DNA of 64,000 nt from Chitinophaga arvensicola (GTDB lineage: Bacteria; Bacteroidota; Bacteroidia; Chitinophagales; Chitinophagaceae). This document shows, one piece after another, positions 1-8,968 of the stretch. The stretch covers positions 1,392,979-1,456,978 of the forward strand of contig NZ_FOJG01000002.1 of the NCBI RefSeq assembly GCF_900110835.1. The letters run 5' to 3'. Below the pieces are notes generated by a model, which did not search any database, was not told the origin of the DNA, and saw only the letters and a program-made list of their open reading frames with translations. Both the position numbers and the translations under genes were made by a program. Positions within the stretch are counted from its first letter, which is position 1, and each line of letters starts with the position of its first letter.

Positions 1-1210
1 CCGTACTCTCATCCACCAGGATACCAATGGCCAGCGCAAGTCCGCTGAGGGTCATGATATTGATGGTTTGCCCGAAGAGGTTCAGGAATAGTACGGCAGA
101 TATAATAGAGGTTGGAATCGTCAGGATCACGATCAGTGCGCCGCGCGGATCTCCGAGGAACAACAGTACCATGAGACCGGTGAGGATAGCGCCGATGATA
201 CCTTCCGTGAGCAAGCTTTTTACGGAGTTGATCACGTAGGTGGACTGGTCAAATTCATAGCTCAGCTTCACATCTTCCGGTAGCTGGGCCTGCATTTTAG
301 GCAATGATTTTTTCAGGTTCTGTACCACTTCCCAGGTAGATGCATCCGCACTTTTGGCAATGCTGAGGTAAACAGAGCGGCGACCGTTTACCAGGGCATA
401 ACCCGACGTAATATCAGCGCCGTCTTCTACGGTTGCCACATCACGCAGATACAGATTTTGTACATCTCCCTTAAACAAAGGAATATTTTCAAAATCCTTG
501 ATAGTACGGATGGTGGTATTGGCAGGCGTGATGTAGTTATTATCACCGATACGCACGTTACCGGAAGGAGCGGTCTGGTTGTTGAGGCGCATGGCTTCCA
601 CCAGCTGATCGGGTGTCAGGTTATGCTGACGGAGTAATACCGGATCGGCTTTGATCACCACGGTGCGCACGTTACCACCAAAGGGCGGAGAAGCCACCAG
701 ACCGGGAATAGTGGTAAAAGAAGAACGTACATATACGTTGGCCATATCCAGCAGTTCGTTGTTGCTGCGCTTATCACTGCTCAGTACCAGCTGGCCTACC
801 GGTAACGTAGAGGCGTCGAAACGTATGATAAACGGCGGATTGGAACCAGGTGGAAAGGCCGCCTGGATCCTGTTGGAAAACGCGCTCACCTCTGCTGCAG
901 CCTGGGCCATGTTGGTACCCGGGTAGAAGTTGATCTTCATCAGCGTGAGGCCCTGGATGTTTTTGGTTTCGATGCTTTTGATACCGTTTACAAACAGGAA
1001 TATATTGATGTATTGTTTGGCAAAGAAGGCTTCCATCTGCACGGGCGTGTAACCGCCGAAGGGATGCGATACATAGAGAACGGGCATGTCCAGCTTCGGG
1101 AAGATATCGATCTTAATCGTGTTGACCGCTTTAATCCCGAAGAAGAACAGACCGGCCACCAGTACCAGGATGGTGATAGGTTTTTTTAATGCAAAACTGA
1201 TTAAGTTCAT
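1..1210 (-). CDS. RND-family efflux permease, N-terminal part (cut by window edge)
   Basis: Inner-membrane proton-driven efflux pump of the AcrB/MdtB/CusA superfamily. The start ATG lies at 1208-1210, and the frame stays open to the left edge, giving about 403 residues of a protein that is normally about 1030. The translation starts MNLISFALKKPITILV, a cytoplasmic stub plus the first membrane helix. A periplasmic porter region follows, and then helices 2-4 with GLALAIGILVDEST, the RND TM4 region carrying the acidic proton-relay residue. It lies 53 bases after a TolC-type gene and probably shares its transcript, with a membrane-fusion protein expected beyond the edge. The substrate cannot be told. 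Confidence in the family is high. Confidence 0.9.
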   Translation of the reverse strand, partial: MNLISFALKKPITILVLVAGLFFFGIKAVNTIKIDIFPKLDMPVLYVSHPFGGYTPVQMEAFFAKQYINIFLFVNGIKSIETKNIQGLTLMKINFYPGTNMAQAAAEVSAFSNRIQAAFPPGSNPPFIIRFDASTLPVGQLVLSSDKRSNNELLDMANVYVRSSFTTIPGLVASPPFGGNVRTVVIKADPVLLRQHNLTPDQLVEAMRLNNQTAPSGNVRIGDNNYITPANTTIRTIKDFENIPLFKGDVQNLYLRDVATVEDGADITSGYALVNGRRSVYLSIAKSADASTWEVVQNLKKSLPKMQAQLPEDVKLSYEFDQSTYVINSVKSLLTEGIIGAILTGLMVLLFLGDPRGALIVILTIPTSIISAVLFLNLFGQTINIMTLSGLALAIGILVDEST

Positions 1211-1263
1211 GGTAATGAAGAATTGATAAATAAAGCCATCAAAGGCGTCCGTTTAACGAAAAG

Positions 1264-2646
1264 CTAATTTTCAAATATGCTGAAATCTCCTACTGCTGCG
1301 GCTTTCAGCAACAATGCCTGCCACACGTTGCTGTAAGCAATGTCTTTGTCTGTTTCTGCCCTCACCAGTGCATATAATGCCTGGGTGACATCTACCAGGT
1401 TGGTAAGACCGTTCTTATACAACACCGATTTCTGCAGATATGCGTCAGAAGCGGCTTTCACCTGGACCGGCGCTTCAAGGTAGTTATCCAGTGCATTTTT
1501 GATCTTGGTATCAGAGAGATCCAGTTGTGCGCGGATCTGCTGATCTGCCAGGTTATATTCGTCCTGTAATCCTTTGCTGACCAGCTGTTGAGATCTTACC
1601 TGCCGTGAAATACGGAAGGGTTGTGTGATATTCCAGGTAACGCCTACACCGAACAGGTAGTTGGTGCGGGTAGGTTTAATACCATCCCAGTAGTTGTGGG
1701 TGAAATCTGTCTGATCAGTAGCATAGCCATAGCCGAAGCCCGAGCCACGGGTCTGCAGCACGCCTACCAGTGTAAACGCCGGGTAGTAAAAGGTTTTAGA
1801 ATATTTTGCCTGTTCATCGCTGAGTGCAATCCGGCTTTTATACCATTGCAGCAGCGGATGGTTTTCTACAGAAAACGGTTGCTGTGGCAATGCCGGGATA
1901 CGTGCCATATAGGAAGTATCCAGCTTGAATGGTTGTGGCGGAATGCCCATCAGTTGTGCCAGCTCATTGCTTTGTGTTTGTTCGAAGTCAAGCGCCTTGG
2001 TCAGCGCGATTTTAGCGCTGGAGTATTCTGCATTAGCCTGGGAGGAGTCTACTCCTGCGATGAGGCCATTTTTCACGCGGGTGACCACTACTTTCCTGAT
2101 GGTATCGGCGCGTTCCAGGTTTTCCCGGTAAGAGCGTGTGAGTTGCTGTGCAGCAACGAGGTTTAAATAAGTGGCCGCTACTTTAATCTTGTGCTTGAAA
2201 ATCTCTTGTTGCCAGTCTTTATCGTTCTGTGTAGCGGCCGCTAATGCGGTTTTAACTTTTTCCTTTGCCCTGCCGAAAGCGAAGAAATCCCAGTTAACAT
2301 TGGTAAGGTATAAAGCGCCAAAGGAGGCGTTCCAGTTCTGATGATCGAGCGGTAATCCGGAGGAAGCGACGCTGAGGCCTCCGAAGCCGTATAAGGGGCC
2401 ATTTTGTCCGTTGACAGTACCATAGTCCTGTTGGGCGGCCACATTAAAATTGGGCAGGTAATCGCGGCGAGCCTGGGACACCTGTTCGCGGGCGGCGGCG
2501 GTGTAGCTGGCTTTCGCCTTGATAGTTCCATAATTGGCAATAGCCGTATCAATGGCCTGCTTCAGTGTAAATACCTGTTGGGCATAGGAATGGAAGCCTG
2601 CAAACAGGGCAACCAGCACCAACAGCCAATATTTCTTACTCCACAT
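1264..2646 (-). CDS. TolC-family outer membrane efflux protein
   Basis: Outer-membrane channel of a tripartite efflux pump, 460 residues, the usual TolC/OprM length. Residues 1-22 are a Sec signal peptide ending SYAQ. The rest has the two helical-hairpin repeats of the family: LKQAIDTAIANYGTIKAKAS near the N-terminus, and a second set around residue 230 onward, with long amphipathic stretches and an aromatic-rich beta part near 290-340. The gene is followed directly by the RND permease and preceded by a two-component pair on the same strand. This suggests a regulated efflux operon whose fusion protein lies outside the window. Confidence 0.93.
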   Translation of the reverse strand: MWSKKYWLLVLVALFAGFHSYAQQVFTLKQAIDTAIANYGTIKAKASYTAAAREQVSQARRDYLPNFNVAAQQDYGTVNGQNGPLYGFGGLSVASSGLPLDHQNWNASFGALYLTNVNWDFFAFGRAKEKVKTALAAATQNDKDWQQEIFKHKIKVAATYLNLVAAQQLTRSYRENLERADTIRKVVVTRVKNGLIAGVDSSQANAEYSSAKIALTKALDFEQTQSNELAQLMGIPPQPFKLDTSYMARIPALPQQPFSVENHPLLQWYKSRIALSDEQAKYSKTFYYPAFTLVGVLQTRGSGFGYGYATDQTDFTHNYWDGIKPTRTNYLFGVGVTWNITQPFRISRQVRSQQLVSKGLQDEYNLADQQIRAQLDLSDTKIKNALDNYLEAPVQVKAASDAYLQKSVLYKNGLTNLVDVTQALYALVRAETDKDIAYSNVWQALLLKAAAVGDFSIFEN

Positions 2647-2769
2647 GAATAAATAGATTTTACGGTTGAAAATTCCGGAAGGAATCTCAACTGCAAAATT
2701 TCTCTATCATTTTGAAGCAAACTTGAAGGAAACGGGAAATTGTTGATTTTTTTTCGGGAGAAGTGAATT

Positions 2770-4080
2770 TTATACGGCTACTGCGGTGGAGGCAGACATG
2801 GCATCGCCGCTGATGACAGCCCTTTTGAAGAAATATACTTCAATATTGTGCCAGCCATCGGTATAATTATATTCCACATCATAGCCATTTACTTCACAGA
2901 TCTGCTTTACGATGGCGAGTCCTAACCCGATGCTGTCGTTGCTCTGGTTACTTTTCTTAAAGCGTTGAAACAGTTCACAGGTGGGAATCTGCGGCGGAAT
3001 ACCGGTATTGCTGATGCTCAGGTGATGATGGGTGAGCTCCATTTTTATCTGGCCACCGTCGCGGTTGTGGCGGATGGCATTGCTCAGCAGGTTGCTGATG
3101 AGCATTTCTGCCAGGGCCGGGTGAATATTGAGCGGAATATTTTTATCAAGATTAGAACTGAGTTTGATTTCCCGCATGGTGATCCAGTCTTCGTACGTAG
3201 CGATAACGTCTTTGACCACCCGGCAGAATTTGAGGCTTTCCGACACTTTGAACTCCTGGTTTTCCAGTTTGGTGAGCAGGATCAGGGAGCGGTTGATATG
3301 CGACAGTTTTTCGATGGCATTTTGCATATCCCCTATCAGTGCGGCCTGGATGCTATCGATATTGGTTTCGGAGAGCAGTTCAATTTTGCTGCGGATCACG
3401 GCCAGCGGCGTTTGCAGTTCATGGGAGGCATTTTCGCTGAATTCCTTAACGGCGGCATAGTCTTCCATGGCTTTATCGGTCATTTTGCGGAGAAACACAT
3501 TGAGTTCTTTGAACTCGGTGGTGCTGGTTTCCGGCAGTTGCAGTTTATCTTTTTGCTTGAGATCGAAGCGGTGAATGGCTTTCATGGTGCGGCGCAGCGG
3601 TGAGAAGATCTTACCGGACAGCAGCCTGGCTGTAACAGATACGGCGAAGATCATCAGCAGCATTTTCCATACCACGGTGCTGAGCATTCCCCGGAATATT
3701 TCTTCCGATTTGATCACATAATTATAGGAGGAAATTTTATAGGCCTGTGTGCCTACCTGGTACCAGGAGTCTACGGTGATGCGGCATTCTTTCTCCCCAA
3801 GATCTTCGGCTACATAATTATCTTTCTTTACACTGATTTTTTCTGCGGGCAATGGTCCGGAGATGGCAGTAATTTCGATGGGGCGGCCATGGGTGTAGCG
3901 GTCGGGCTTTTCACCGGCCAGCAGTTGTTGCGCTACCCGGTCGTTGACGGCCGTCATGCGGGCTATTTCCGCCTGATCCAGGTGTTTTTTGATATTGTTA
4001 CGGGAGATGATCATGGTAATGGGTGTTACCAGGAATACGATCCCTATAAACCAGAGTGTTATTTTGTTAAGCAGCTTCAT
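2770..4080 (-). CDS. Sensor histidine kinase (membrane-bound, HisKA/HATPase)
   Basis: Inner-membrane sensor kinase, 436 residues. A first membrane helix covers about residues 7-26. A periplasmic sensor domain of about 110 residues follows, with a second helix near 138-156. The H-box is ENASHELQTPLAV, so the phospho-accepting residue is His220. The N-box LISNLLSNAIRHN and G-box SIGLGLAIVKQIC form the ATP-binding domain. The start overlaps the regulator's stop by four bases (ATGA), so the two are translationally coupled. The neighbouring TolC-RND genes are the likely targets. The stimulus is unknown. Confidence 0.94.
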   Translation of the reverse strand: MKLLNKITLWFIGIVFLVTPITMIISRNNIKKHLDQAEIARMTAVNDRVAQQLLAGEKPDRYTHGRPIEITAISGPLPAEKISVKKDNYVAEDLGEKECRITVDSWYQVGTQAYKISSYNYVIKSEEIFRGMLSTVVWKMLLMIFAVSVTARLLSGKIFSPLRRTMKAIHRFDLKQKDKLQLPETSTTEFKELNVFLRKMTDKAMEDYAAVKEFSENASHELQTPLAVIRSKIELLSETNIDSIQAALIGDMQNAIEKLSHINRSLILLTKLENQEFKVSESLKFCRVVKDVIATYEDWITMREIKLSSNLDKNIPLNIHPALAEMLISNLLSNAIRHNRDGGQIKMELTHHHLSISNTGIPPQIPTCELFQRFKKSNQSNDSIGLGLAIVKQICEVNGYDVEYNYTDGWHNIEVYFFKRAVISGDAMSASTAVAV

Positions 4081-4760
4081 GTCTTGGATGTATTAAACTT
4101 ATAGCCCAGGCCATATACTGTTTCTATGTAGTCTACTCCTTCTGCGGCGCTGATCTTTTTACGCAGATTTTTTACGTGCTGGTAAACGAAGTCGAAGTTT
4201 GCCAGGTTATCGGTATAATCCCCCCAGAGGTGGGCAGCGATGGCCTGCCTCGAAAGTACGCGGTTTTTATTTACCACGAAGTATAGTAACAGGTCAAATT
4301 CCTTCCGGGTTACATCCAGGAGGGTGTTATTGACCATAGCTTCTACGGTGTCTGTATTCAGCTCTATTTCGTTAAATACGACCAGGTTGTTGCCATCCAG
4401 CTTTTTGCGGCGGTAAATGGCCCGGAGGCGGGCATGGAGTTCGGGCAGGTGAAAGGGTTTGGTGACATAGTCGTCTGCTCCCCTTTCCAGGCCGTTGACC
4501 TTGTCGTCGAGCGCATCTTTGGCAGAAATAATAAGTACCCCGCTGCTGATATTCTCCTGGCGGATGAATTTCAGGAGTTCCATCCCGTTGCCATCCGGCA
4601 GCATAATATCCAGCAGGATACAGTCGTAAGTGAAAAGAGAGAGCTTTTCCCGGGCTGTTTCCACGTCATATGCCAGTTCGCTGATATACTTTTCCCCGTT
4701 GAGGTAATCGGAAATACCGCTGGCCAGTTCCTTGTTATCTTCTACAATCAATACTTTCAT
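4077..4760 (-). CDS. OmpR/PhoB-type response regulator
   Basis: DNA-binding response regulator, 227 residues. The receiver domain is residues 1-115, with the acidic pocket at EDN (7-9), phospho-acceptor Asp51 in CILLDIMLPDGNG, and the conserved Lys in VTKPFHLPEL. A winged-helix Trans_reg_C domain fills residues 130-225. It is the first gene of the regulator-kinase pair, with the kinase start overlapping its stop. Its probable role is to control the downstream efflux genes, inferred from gene order only. Confidence 0.95.
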   Translation of the reverse strand: MKVLIVEDNKELASGISDYLNGEKYISELAYDVETAREKLSLFTYDCILLDIMLPDGNGMELLKFIRQENISSGVLIISAKDALDDKVNGLERGADDYVTKPFHLPELHARLRAIYRRKKLDGNNLVVFNEIELNTDTVEAMVNNTLLDVTRKEFDLLLYFVVNKNRVLSRQAIAAHLWGDYTDNLANFDFVYQHVKNLRKKISAAEGVDYIETVYGLGYKFNTSKT

Positions 4761-4973
4761 AAAACATACCTGGGTGCAAAGTGCAGGGTAAATTTATAGC
4801 AATTTTGAAGTTTTTGGTGTGATGGAGACGTAATAAGGCCATGAGCGCCGGGGAAGCGCTGCGGTGGACATGCCTTTGAGGTGATGCGGAGGTGGACCGC
4901 CTCCGGGCAGGAATTGGCTAAAATAGCACAGTAATCGGCCAAGATGGAGATATAGAAGGCAATCCGGCCAACT

Positions 4974-4981
4974 TATCTTTG
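4974..4981 (+). promoter_or_regulatory. Candidate Bacteroidota -7 promoter box for the fucosidase gene
   Basis: TATCTTTG matches the Bacteroidota sigma-A -7 consensus TAnnTTTG exactly and lies 25 bases upstream of the GH29 start codon. No clear -33 TTTG is seen at the right spacing, so this is tentative. Confidence 0.4.
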
Positions 4982-5006
4982 GCGGGTACCATCGAATCAC
5001 CGGACA

Positions 5007-6446
5007 ATGAAAAAGACATTACTATTCATTCTAATCTGTGCAAGTACATTTCAGGGATCAGCACAAACCAAAGACCTCCAGCAGTTGCAGTCTGATTTTG
5101 TGGATCTCCGTTTCGGCGTAATGATGCATTTCAACATGGGCACCTTTACCAACGAAGAGTGGGCCAGCCCAGATCATGATCCGGCTTTGTTCAACCCTGC
5201 CCAACTGGATTGCAACCAGTGGGCGGATGCCTGCAAGGCAGCAGGAATGACGTATGGTATACTCACGGTAAAGCACCACGACGGCTTTTGTCTGTGGGAC
5301 AGTAAATATACGGACTATGATGTTGCCAGCAGCCCTTTAAAGAGAGATGTAGTAGGCGAGTATGTAAAAGCATTTCGCAGCCGTGGATTAAAGCCCTGCC
5401 TGTATTTCTCTATGTGGGACCGTCATAATGGTGTTGAGAACGGAGGACCAAAAGAAGAGGCATTTGTAATGAACCAGTTAACCGAACTGCTGACCAATTA
5501 CGGCGAAATACCACTGATCATTTTTGACGGATGGAACTGGAAAATGGGACATCGGCTGATTTCCTACCAGCGCATTTATGATCATATAAAAAAGCTGCAA
5601 CCCAATTGTCTTGTTTCAGATCATAACGGCAACGGCACGCTGCAAACAGATATCATTTACTATGAAGGCCCCAAAGGCGTTTATCCGCCCGGTAATAATA
5701 TTTATCCGTCGCAAATGGCGCTCACGCTTACAGATGGCTGGTTCTGGCATCCCGGGGCCGACAAGCAGGTGAAAAGCCTCGATTACGCGCTGGATAAACT
5801 ACAAAGGGTGATACCGCTCTATTGCAATTTCATGATCAATATTGGTCCCAACCGCGATGGCCTGTTCGACAAAGAAGTGGTAGCACGCTTACAACAAATA
5901 GGAAAAGCCTGGAAACGCGATCAGCAGCGATTGCCGTTGCCTCAACAACCGGCTGCTATAAAAAGCTTTATCCGGGTGGCGGCCATATCTGCTACGGAGG
6001 GCGAAGCGGTTATTGTTCCGGCTGGTCCGGCAAATGCCGGTTCTCCGGTGGCGGCCATTCTGGATCAGAAAAAACCGGAGGTGATGATCGATGGCATCAG
6101 TGATGTGGTGGGCGACAGAGGAGGCTTCTCTCCTTTTCAGACCTACTGGAAATTTTCGCCATCAAAAACGCCGGGGGTAGTGCTGGATCTGGGTGAAGAA
6201 AAGTCATTCAGCAAACTTTATTACTTACCGGCGCAGCTCATGGGCTATAGCGGGATTATTACAAAGTACATCTTATCAGTTGGCCATACGCCGGATGCAT
6301 TTATAAAAGTAAAAGAAGGCGACTGGTCAAAAACGGATGCACTGAAAGTAACCACCTTTTCGCCCGTAAAAGCCAGGTATATCAAACTCGAAATTGCAGC
6401 TGCTATTGATGATCCGATGATCAGCGAAATAGGAATCGGCAACTGA
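5007..6446 (+). CDS. Alpha-L-fucosidase, GH29, with C-terminal F5/8-like domain
   Basis: Secreted or periplasmic glycosidase removing terminal alpha-L-fucose, 479 residues. The signal peptide is residues 1-20 (ends GSAQ). The GH29 barrel spans about 28-330, with substrate-binding VKHHDGFCLW (His90, His91, Trp97) and the probable nucleophile Asp174 in LIIFDGWNW. Residues about 345-479 look like a discoidin-type carbohydrate-binding module (FQTYWKFSPSKTPGVVLDLG and a C-terminal KYIKLEI-like strand). The gene stands alone on the plus strand, with a terminator after it and a -7 box before it. The general acid/base cannot be assigned from sequence alone. Confidence 0.9.
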   Translation: MKKTLLFILICASTFQGSAQTKDLQQLQSDFVDLRFGVMMHFNMGTFTNEEWASPDHDPALFNPAQLDCNQWADACKAAGMTYGILTVKHHDGFCLWDSKYTDYDVASSPLKRDVVGEYVKAFRSRGLKPCLYFSMWDRHNGVENGGPKEEAFVMNQLTELLTNYGEIPLIIFDGWNWKMGHRLISYQRIYDHIKKLQPNCLVSDHNGNGTLQTDIIYYEGPKGVYPPGNNIYPSQMALTLTDGWFWHPGADKQVKSLDYALDKLQRVIPLYCNFMINIGPNRDGLFDKEVVARLQQIGKAWKRDQQRLPLPQQPAAIKSFIRVAAISATEGEAVIVPAGPANAGSPVAAILDQKKPEVMIDGISDVVGDRGGFSPFQTYWKFSPSKTPGVVLDLGEEKSFSKLYYLPAQLMGYSGIITKYILSVGHTPDAFIKVKEGDWSKTDALKVTTFSPVKARYIKLEIAAAIDDPMISEIGIGN

Positions 6447-6484
6447 TTTTTTTGCTCAATACGTCAATGACAAACAAATGAAGC

Positions 6485-6520
6485 CGCCGTTTCAATCATG
6501 AAACGGCGCACTTCTTTTTA
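6485..6520 (+). terminator. Rho-independent terminator after the fucosidase gene
   Basis: A perfect 9-bp stem (cgccgtttc at 6485-6493, gaaacggcg at 6500-6508) with a 6-base loop is followed by the T-rich run cttcttttta. It lies between converging genes. Confidence 0.75.
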
Positions 6521-6527
6521 TTTCCGT

Positions 6528-7736
6528 TTACGAACCAAAAATTTCTTTCAGTTTCTTATTCATCGCCTCATCATCCTCTCCTCCTCCGCCATAGCGGCCA
6601 ATGATCATGCCTTGCGGATCAATCAGTATTTTAGTGGGCAGCGAATGAATGCCGTAATAATCGCTTACATCTTCCGGGTTAGGCAGGTTCTTTTCACGTT
6701 TGCTCCAATCGAGTCCGCGAAGTACATGTTTCCAGATGCCGATGCCATCTTTATCCACGGCTTTTTTCCAGGCTTCATGATCGGAGTCGTCGTCTGATAC
6801 GCCGATGATTTCAAAGCCTTTGCTGCTGTACTTACCGTACAATTCTTTCAGATGTGGATTCCCTTTGCGGCAGGGACCACACCAGCTGGCCCAGAAATCG
6901 AGCATCACGTATTTGCCTTTGAAGTCGGCCAGGCTGAGTGCTTTGCCGGTGATATCCGTTTTGGTGAATTCATGGGCAGCACTGCCGGGAGAGCCGGCAC
7001 GCAGACCGTCGAGTTCTTTCTTTATTTCAATGCCGTCGGCGCTTTGCTGCATTTCGGGCGACATCTTAGCATAGTAAGCCTCCCCTTCCGCAAGTGGCAT
7101 GGCGCTTACACGGTAGCGGAGCAACTGCGCGGTAACATAGGAATTAGGATGCTCACCAATGAAAGCTTTATCTACCTTCTCCATTTCATCATAGAAAGGC
7201 TCCATCTGGCTTTTTATTTTGTCCAGTTTTGTTTTCCAGGCTTCCAGTACGGCTTCCGGCTTCTTTGCTTTGATATCAGCGATGTAGGCCTTGTTGCCTT
7301 TATTGAAAGCATCGGAGAGCGGTTGCAGCTTTTTCTGGATGGGCGCCCGGGCAGCAGTCAGTATGTCCTGGTCCAGTTGTACTTTAGAGCCCGTGAGCTT
7401 TGCCTCTTTCAGGCGGCCCGTCGTAGATTTGAGCTGCATATTGGCCGATTCCATGAAAAAGGACACGAAGTCCCCTTCTCCGTACATGAAGGATTTTTTA
7501 TCGAGGAAAATGCGACCTTCCACCGGTTGCACCAGGGTACCGGTAAAAGTGAATTTTCCGTTACTGGAAAGTACGCTATCCTGCTTGTATTGCTGGGGAC
7601 CTGCTGCGTAACTGAGGTACACGTAGCGGTTGGGCAGGCCTTTCACATCTCCCGTAAGGGTAAATGGTAATGCTGTTTGTGCATTTCCCTGTAAATGCAG
7701 GAGCAGAAAGGGAATAGCGAGCATGCTGTATTTCAT
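6528..7736 (-). CDS. TlpA-like thioredoxin with N-terminal DUF4369 domain (copy 1)
   Basis: Exported thiol-disulfide oxidoreductase, 402 residues. The signal peptide is residues 1-20 (ends GNAQ). The DUF4369 beta domain covers about 25-120, a helical linker follows to about 240, and an AhpC/TSA-TlpA thioredoxin fold ends the protein with active site WASWCGPC (Cys near 286 and 289) and cis-proline SLPTK. It is the last gene of the susC-susD-tlpA operon, 18 bases after its closest relative. Copies 1 and 2 align along their whole length, so a tandem duplication is likely. Its partner proteins are unknown. Confidence 0.9.
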   Translation of the reverse strand: MKYSMLAIPFLLLHLQGNAQTALPFTLTGDVKGLPNRYVYLSYAAGPQQYKQDSVLSSNGKFTFTGTLVQPVEGRIFLDKKSFMYGEGDFVSFFMESANMQLKSTTGRLKEAKLTGSKVQLDQDILTAARAPIQKKLQPLSDAFNKGNKAYIADIKAKKPEAVLEAWKTKLDKIKSQMEPFYDEMEKVDKAFIGEHPNSYVTAQLLRYRVSAMPLAEGEAYYAKMSPEMQQSADGIEIKKELDGLRAGSPGSAAHEFTKTDITGKALSLADFKGKYVMLDFWASWCGPCRKGNPHLKELYGKYSSKGFEIIGVSDDDSDHEAWKKAVDKDGIGIWKHVLRGLDWSKREKNLPNPEDVSDYYGIHSLPTKILIDPQGMIIGRYGGGGEDDEAMNKKLKEIFGS

Positions 7737-7754
7737 ATATGACTGTTTTGGAGA

Positions 7755-8960
7755 TTAAACACCGAAGATTTCTTTCAGTTTTTTATTCATTTCTTCATCG
7801 TTGGCGCCATCTGCACCGTAGCGGCCAATGATATTTCCTTTCGGATCTATCAGCACTTTGGTGGGCAGCGTCTGGATGCCGTAGTTTTCACTGATATCTT
7901 TAGGATTGGGCAGGCCTTTCATGGCCAGTTTCCTGTCCTGTCCGGAAAGTACATGATGCCAGATACCGATGCCATCCTGTGCCACGGCCTTTTTCCAGGC
8001 TTCCTCGGCCCCGTCATCGCTGGCCACGCCAATTATTTCCAGTCCTTTTGGCTGGTAAGCGGCGTACAGTTCTTTCAGGTGCGGATTGCCTTTACGGCAG
8101 GGCACACACCAGCTGGCCCAGAAATCGAGCAATACATATTTGCCTTTGTAATCAGCCAGGCGCAAGGGTTTTCCGTTGATATCGCGGGATGCAAAAGCTA
8201 TCGCCGGACTTCCCGGAGATCCTTTACGCAGTTTGTCCAGCGTATGTTTAATATCGATGCCGGCATAACTTTTCTGCAAGGCGGGCGACATTTTCGCATA
8301 GGCCTCCTCTCCTTCTTTCAACGACATCATCATGACGGCGAAACGAAGCAGGTTGGCAGCCACATAAGAATTGGGATGTGCTGCGATGAACTTTTTATCT
8401 TCCATTCCCATTTCATCGGTAATGGGTTCCATTTCATCTTTCAGTGCGGTGAGCTTGTCTTTCAGCGAGTCGAGCACGGCGTCCGGTTGTTTGGCTTTCC
8501 GGGCGGCGATGTATTCGTTATTCAACTGATCGTAGCGGGTGCGGAGCGGGCGGAGTTTGGCCAGCCACACTTCTTTGGCTGCATTGAGCTGCACCTGTTC
8601 GTCCTGTGCATGTGAACCGGTAATGATGGCACTTTTTAAATGCCCGTCAGCGGATTTTAACTGCATGGCGGCAGGCTCCAGGAATAATTCGCACAGTTCT
8701 GTTGTGGAATAGTCTGCCATGCGATCCAGGTAAATGCTGCCCGATACCGGTTGTGCGATCTTTCCACGGAACACAAACTGTCCGTTTTTCGATAACGCAC
8801 TATCGGTACGCACGTTTTTTTCACTGGTGCTGTAGCTGAGGTAAACATAGCCGTCTCTCAGCCCTTTTACCTCTCCGGAGAGGGTAAAAGGACGCGGTTG
8901 CTGTGCTTCTGTGCAAAGCGGAAATAATAACGCGGTGATGGCCAGGTGATAATATTTCAT
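7755..8960 (-). CDS. TlpA-like thioredoxin with DUF4369 domain (copy 2)
   Basis: Paralogue of the next gene in the operon, 401 residues, same architecture: signal peptide (ends TEAQ), DUF4369 (GEVKGLRDGYVYLSYS), helical linker with PNSYVAANLLRF, and TlpA domain. The active site reads WASWCVPC, with Val instead of Gly between the cysteines, a change that may shift the redox potential. The cis-proline is TLPTK. It begins 8 bases after the stop of copy 3, so it is transcribed with it. Confidence 0.9.
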   Translation of the reverse strand: MKYYHLAITALLFPLCTEAQQPRPFTLSGEVKGLRDGYVYLSYSTSEKNVRTDSALSKNGQFVFRGKIAQPVSGSIYLDRMADYSTTELCELFLEPAAMQLKSADGHLKSAIITGSHAQDEQVQLNAAKEVWLAKLRPLRTRYDQLNNEYIAARKAKQPDAVLDSLKDKLTALKDEMEPITDEMGMEDKKFIAAHPNSYVAANLLRFAVMMMSLKEGEEAYAKMSPALQKSYAGIDIKHTLDKLRKGSPGSPAIAFASRDINGKPLRLADYKGKYVLLDFWASWCVPCRKGNPHLKELYAAYQPKGLEIIGVASDDGAEEAWKKAVAQDGIGIWHHVLSGQDRKLAMKGLPNPKDISENYGIQTLPTKVLIDPKGNIIGRYGADGANDEEMNKKLKEIFGV

Positions 8961-8968
8961 GATGTTGC

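Noticed and set aside
6852..7670. 272-residue plus-strand frame over a thioredoxin gene
   Set aside because: It mirrors the TlpA gene, has no recognisable motif and no start signal.
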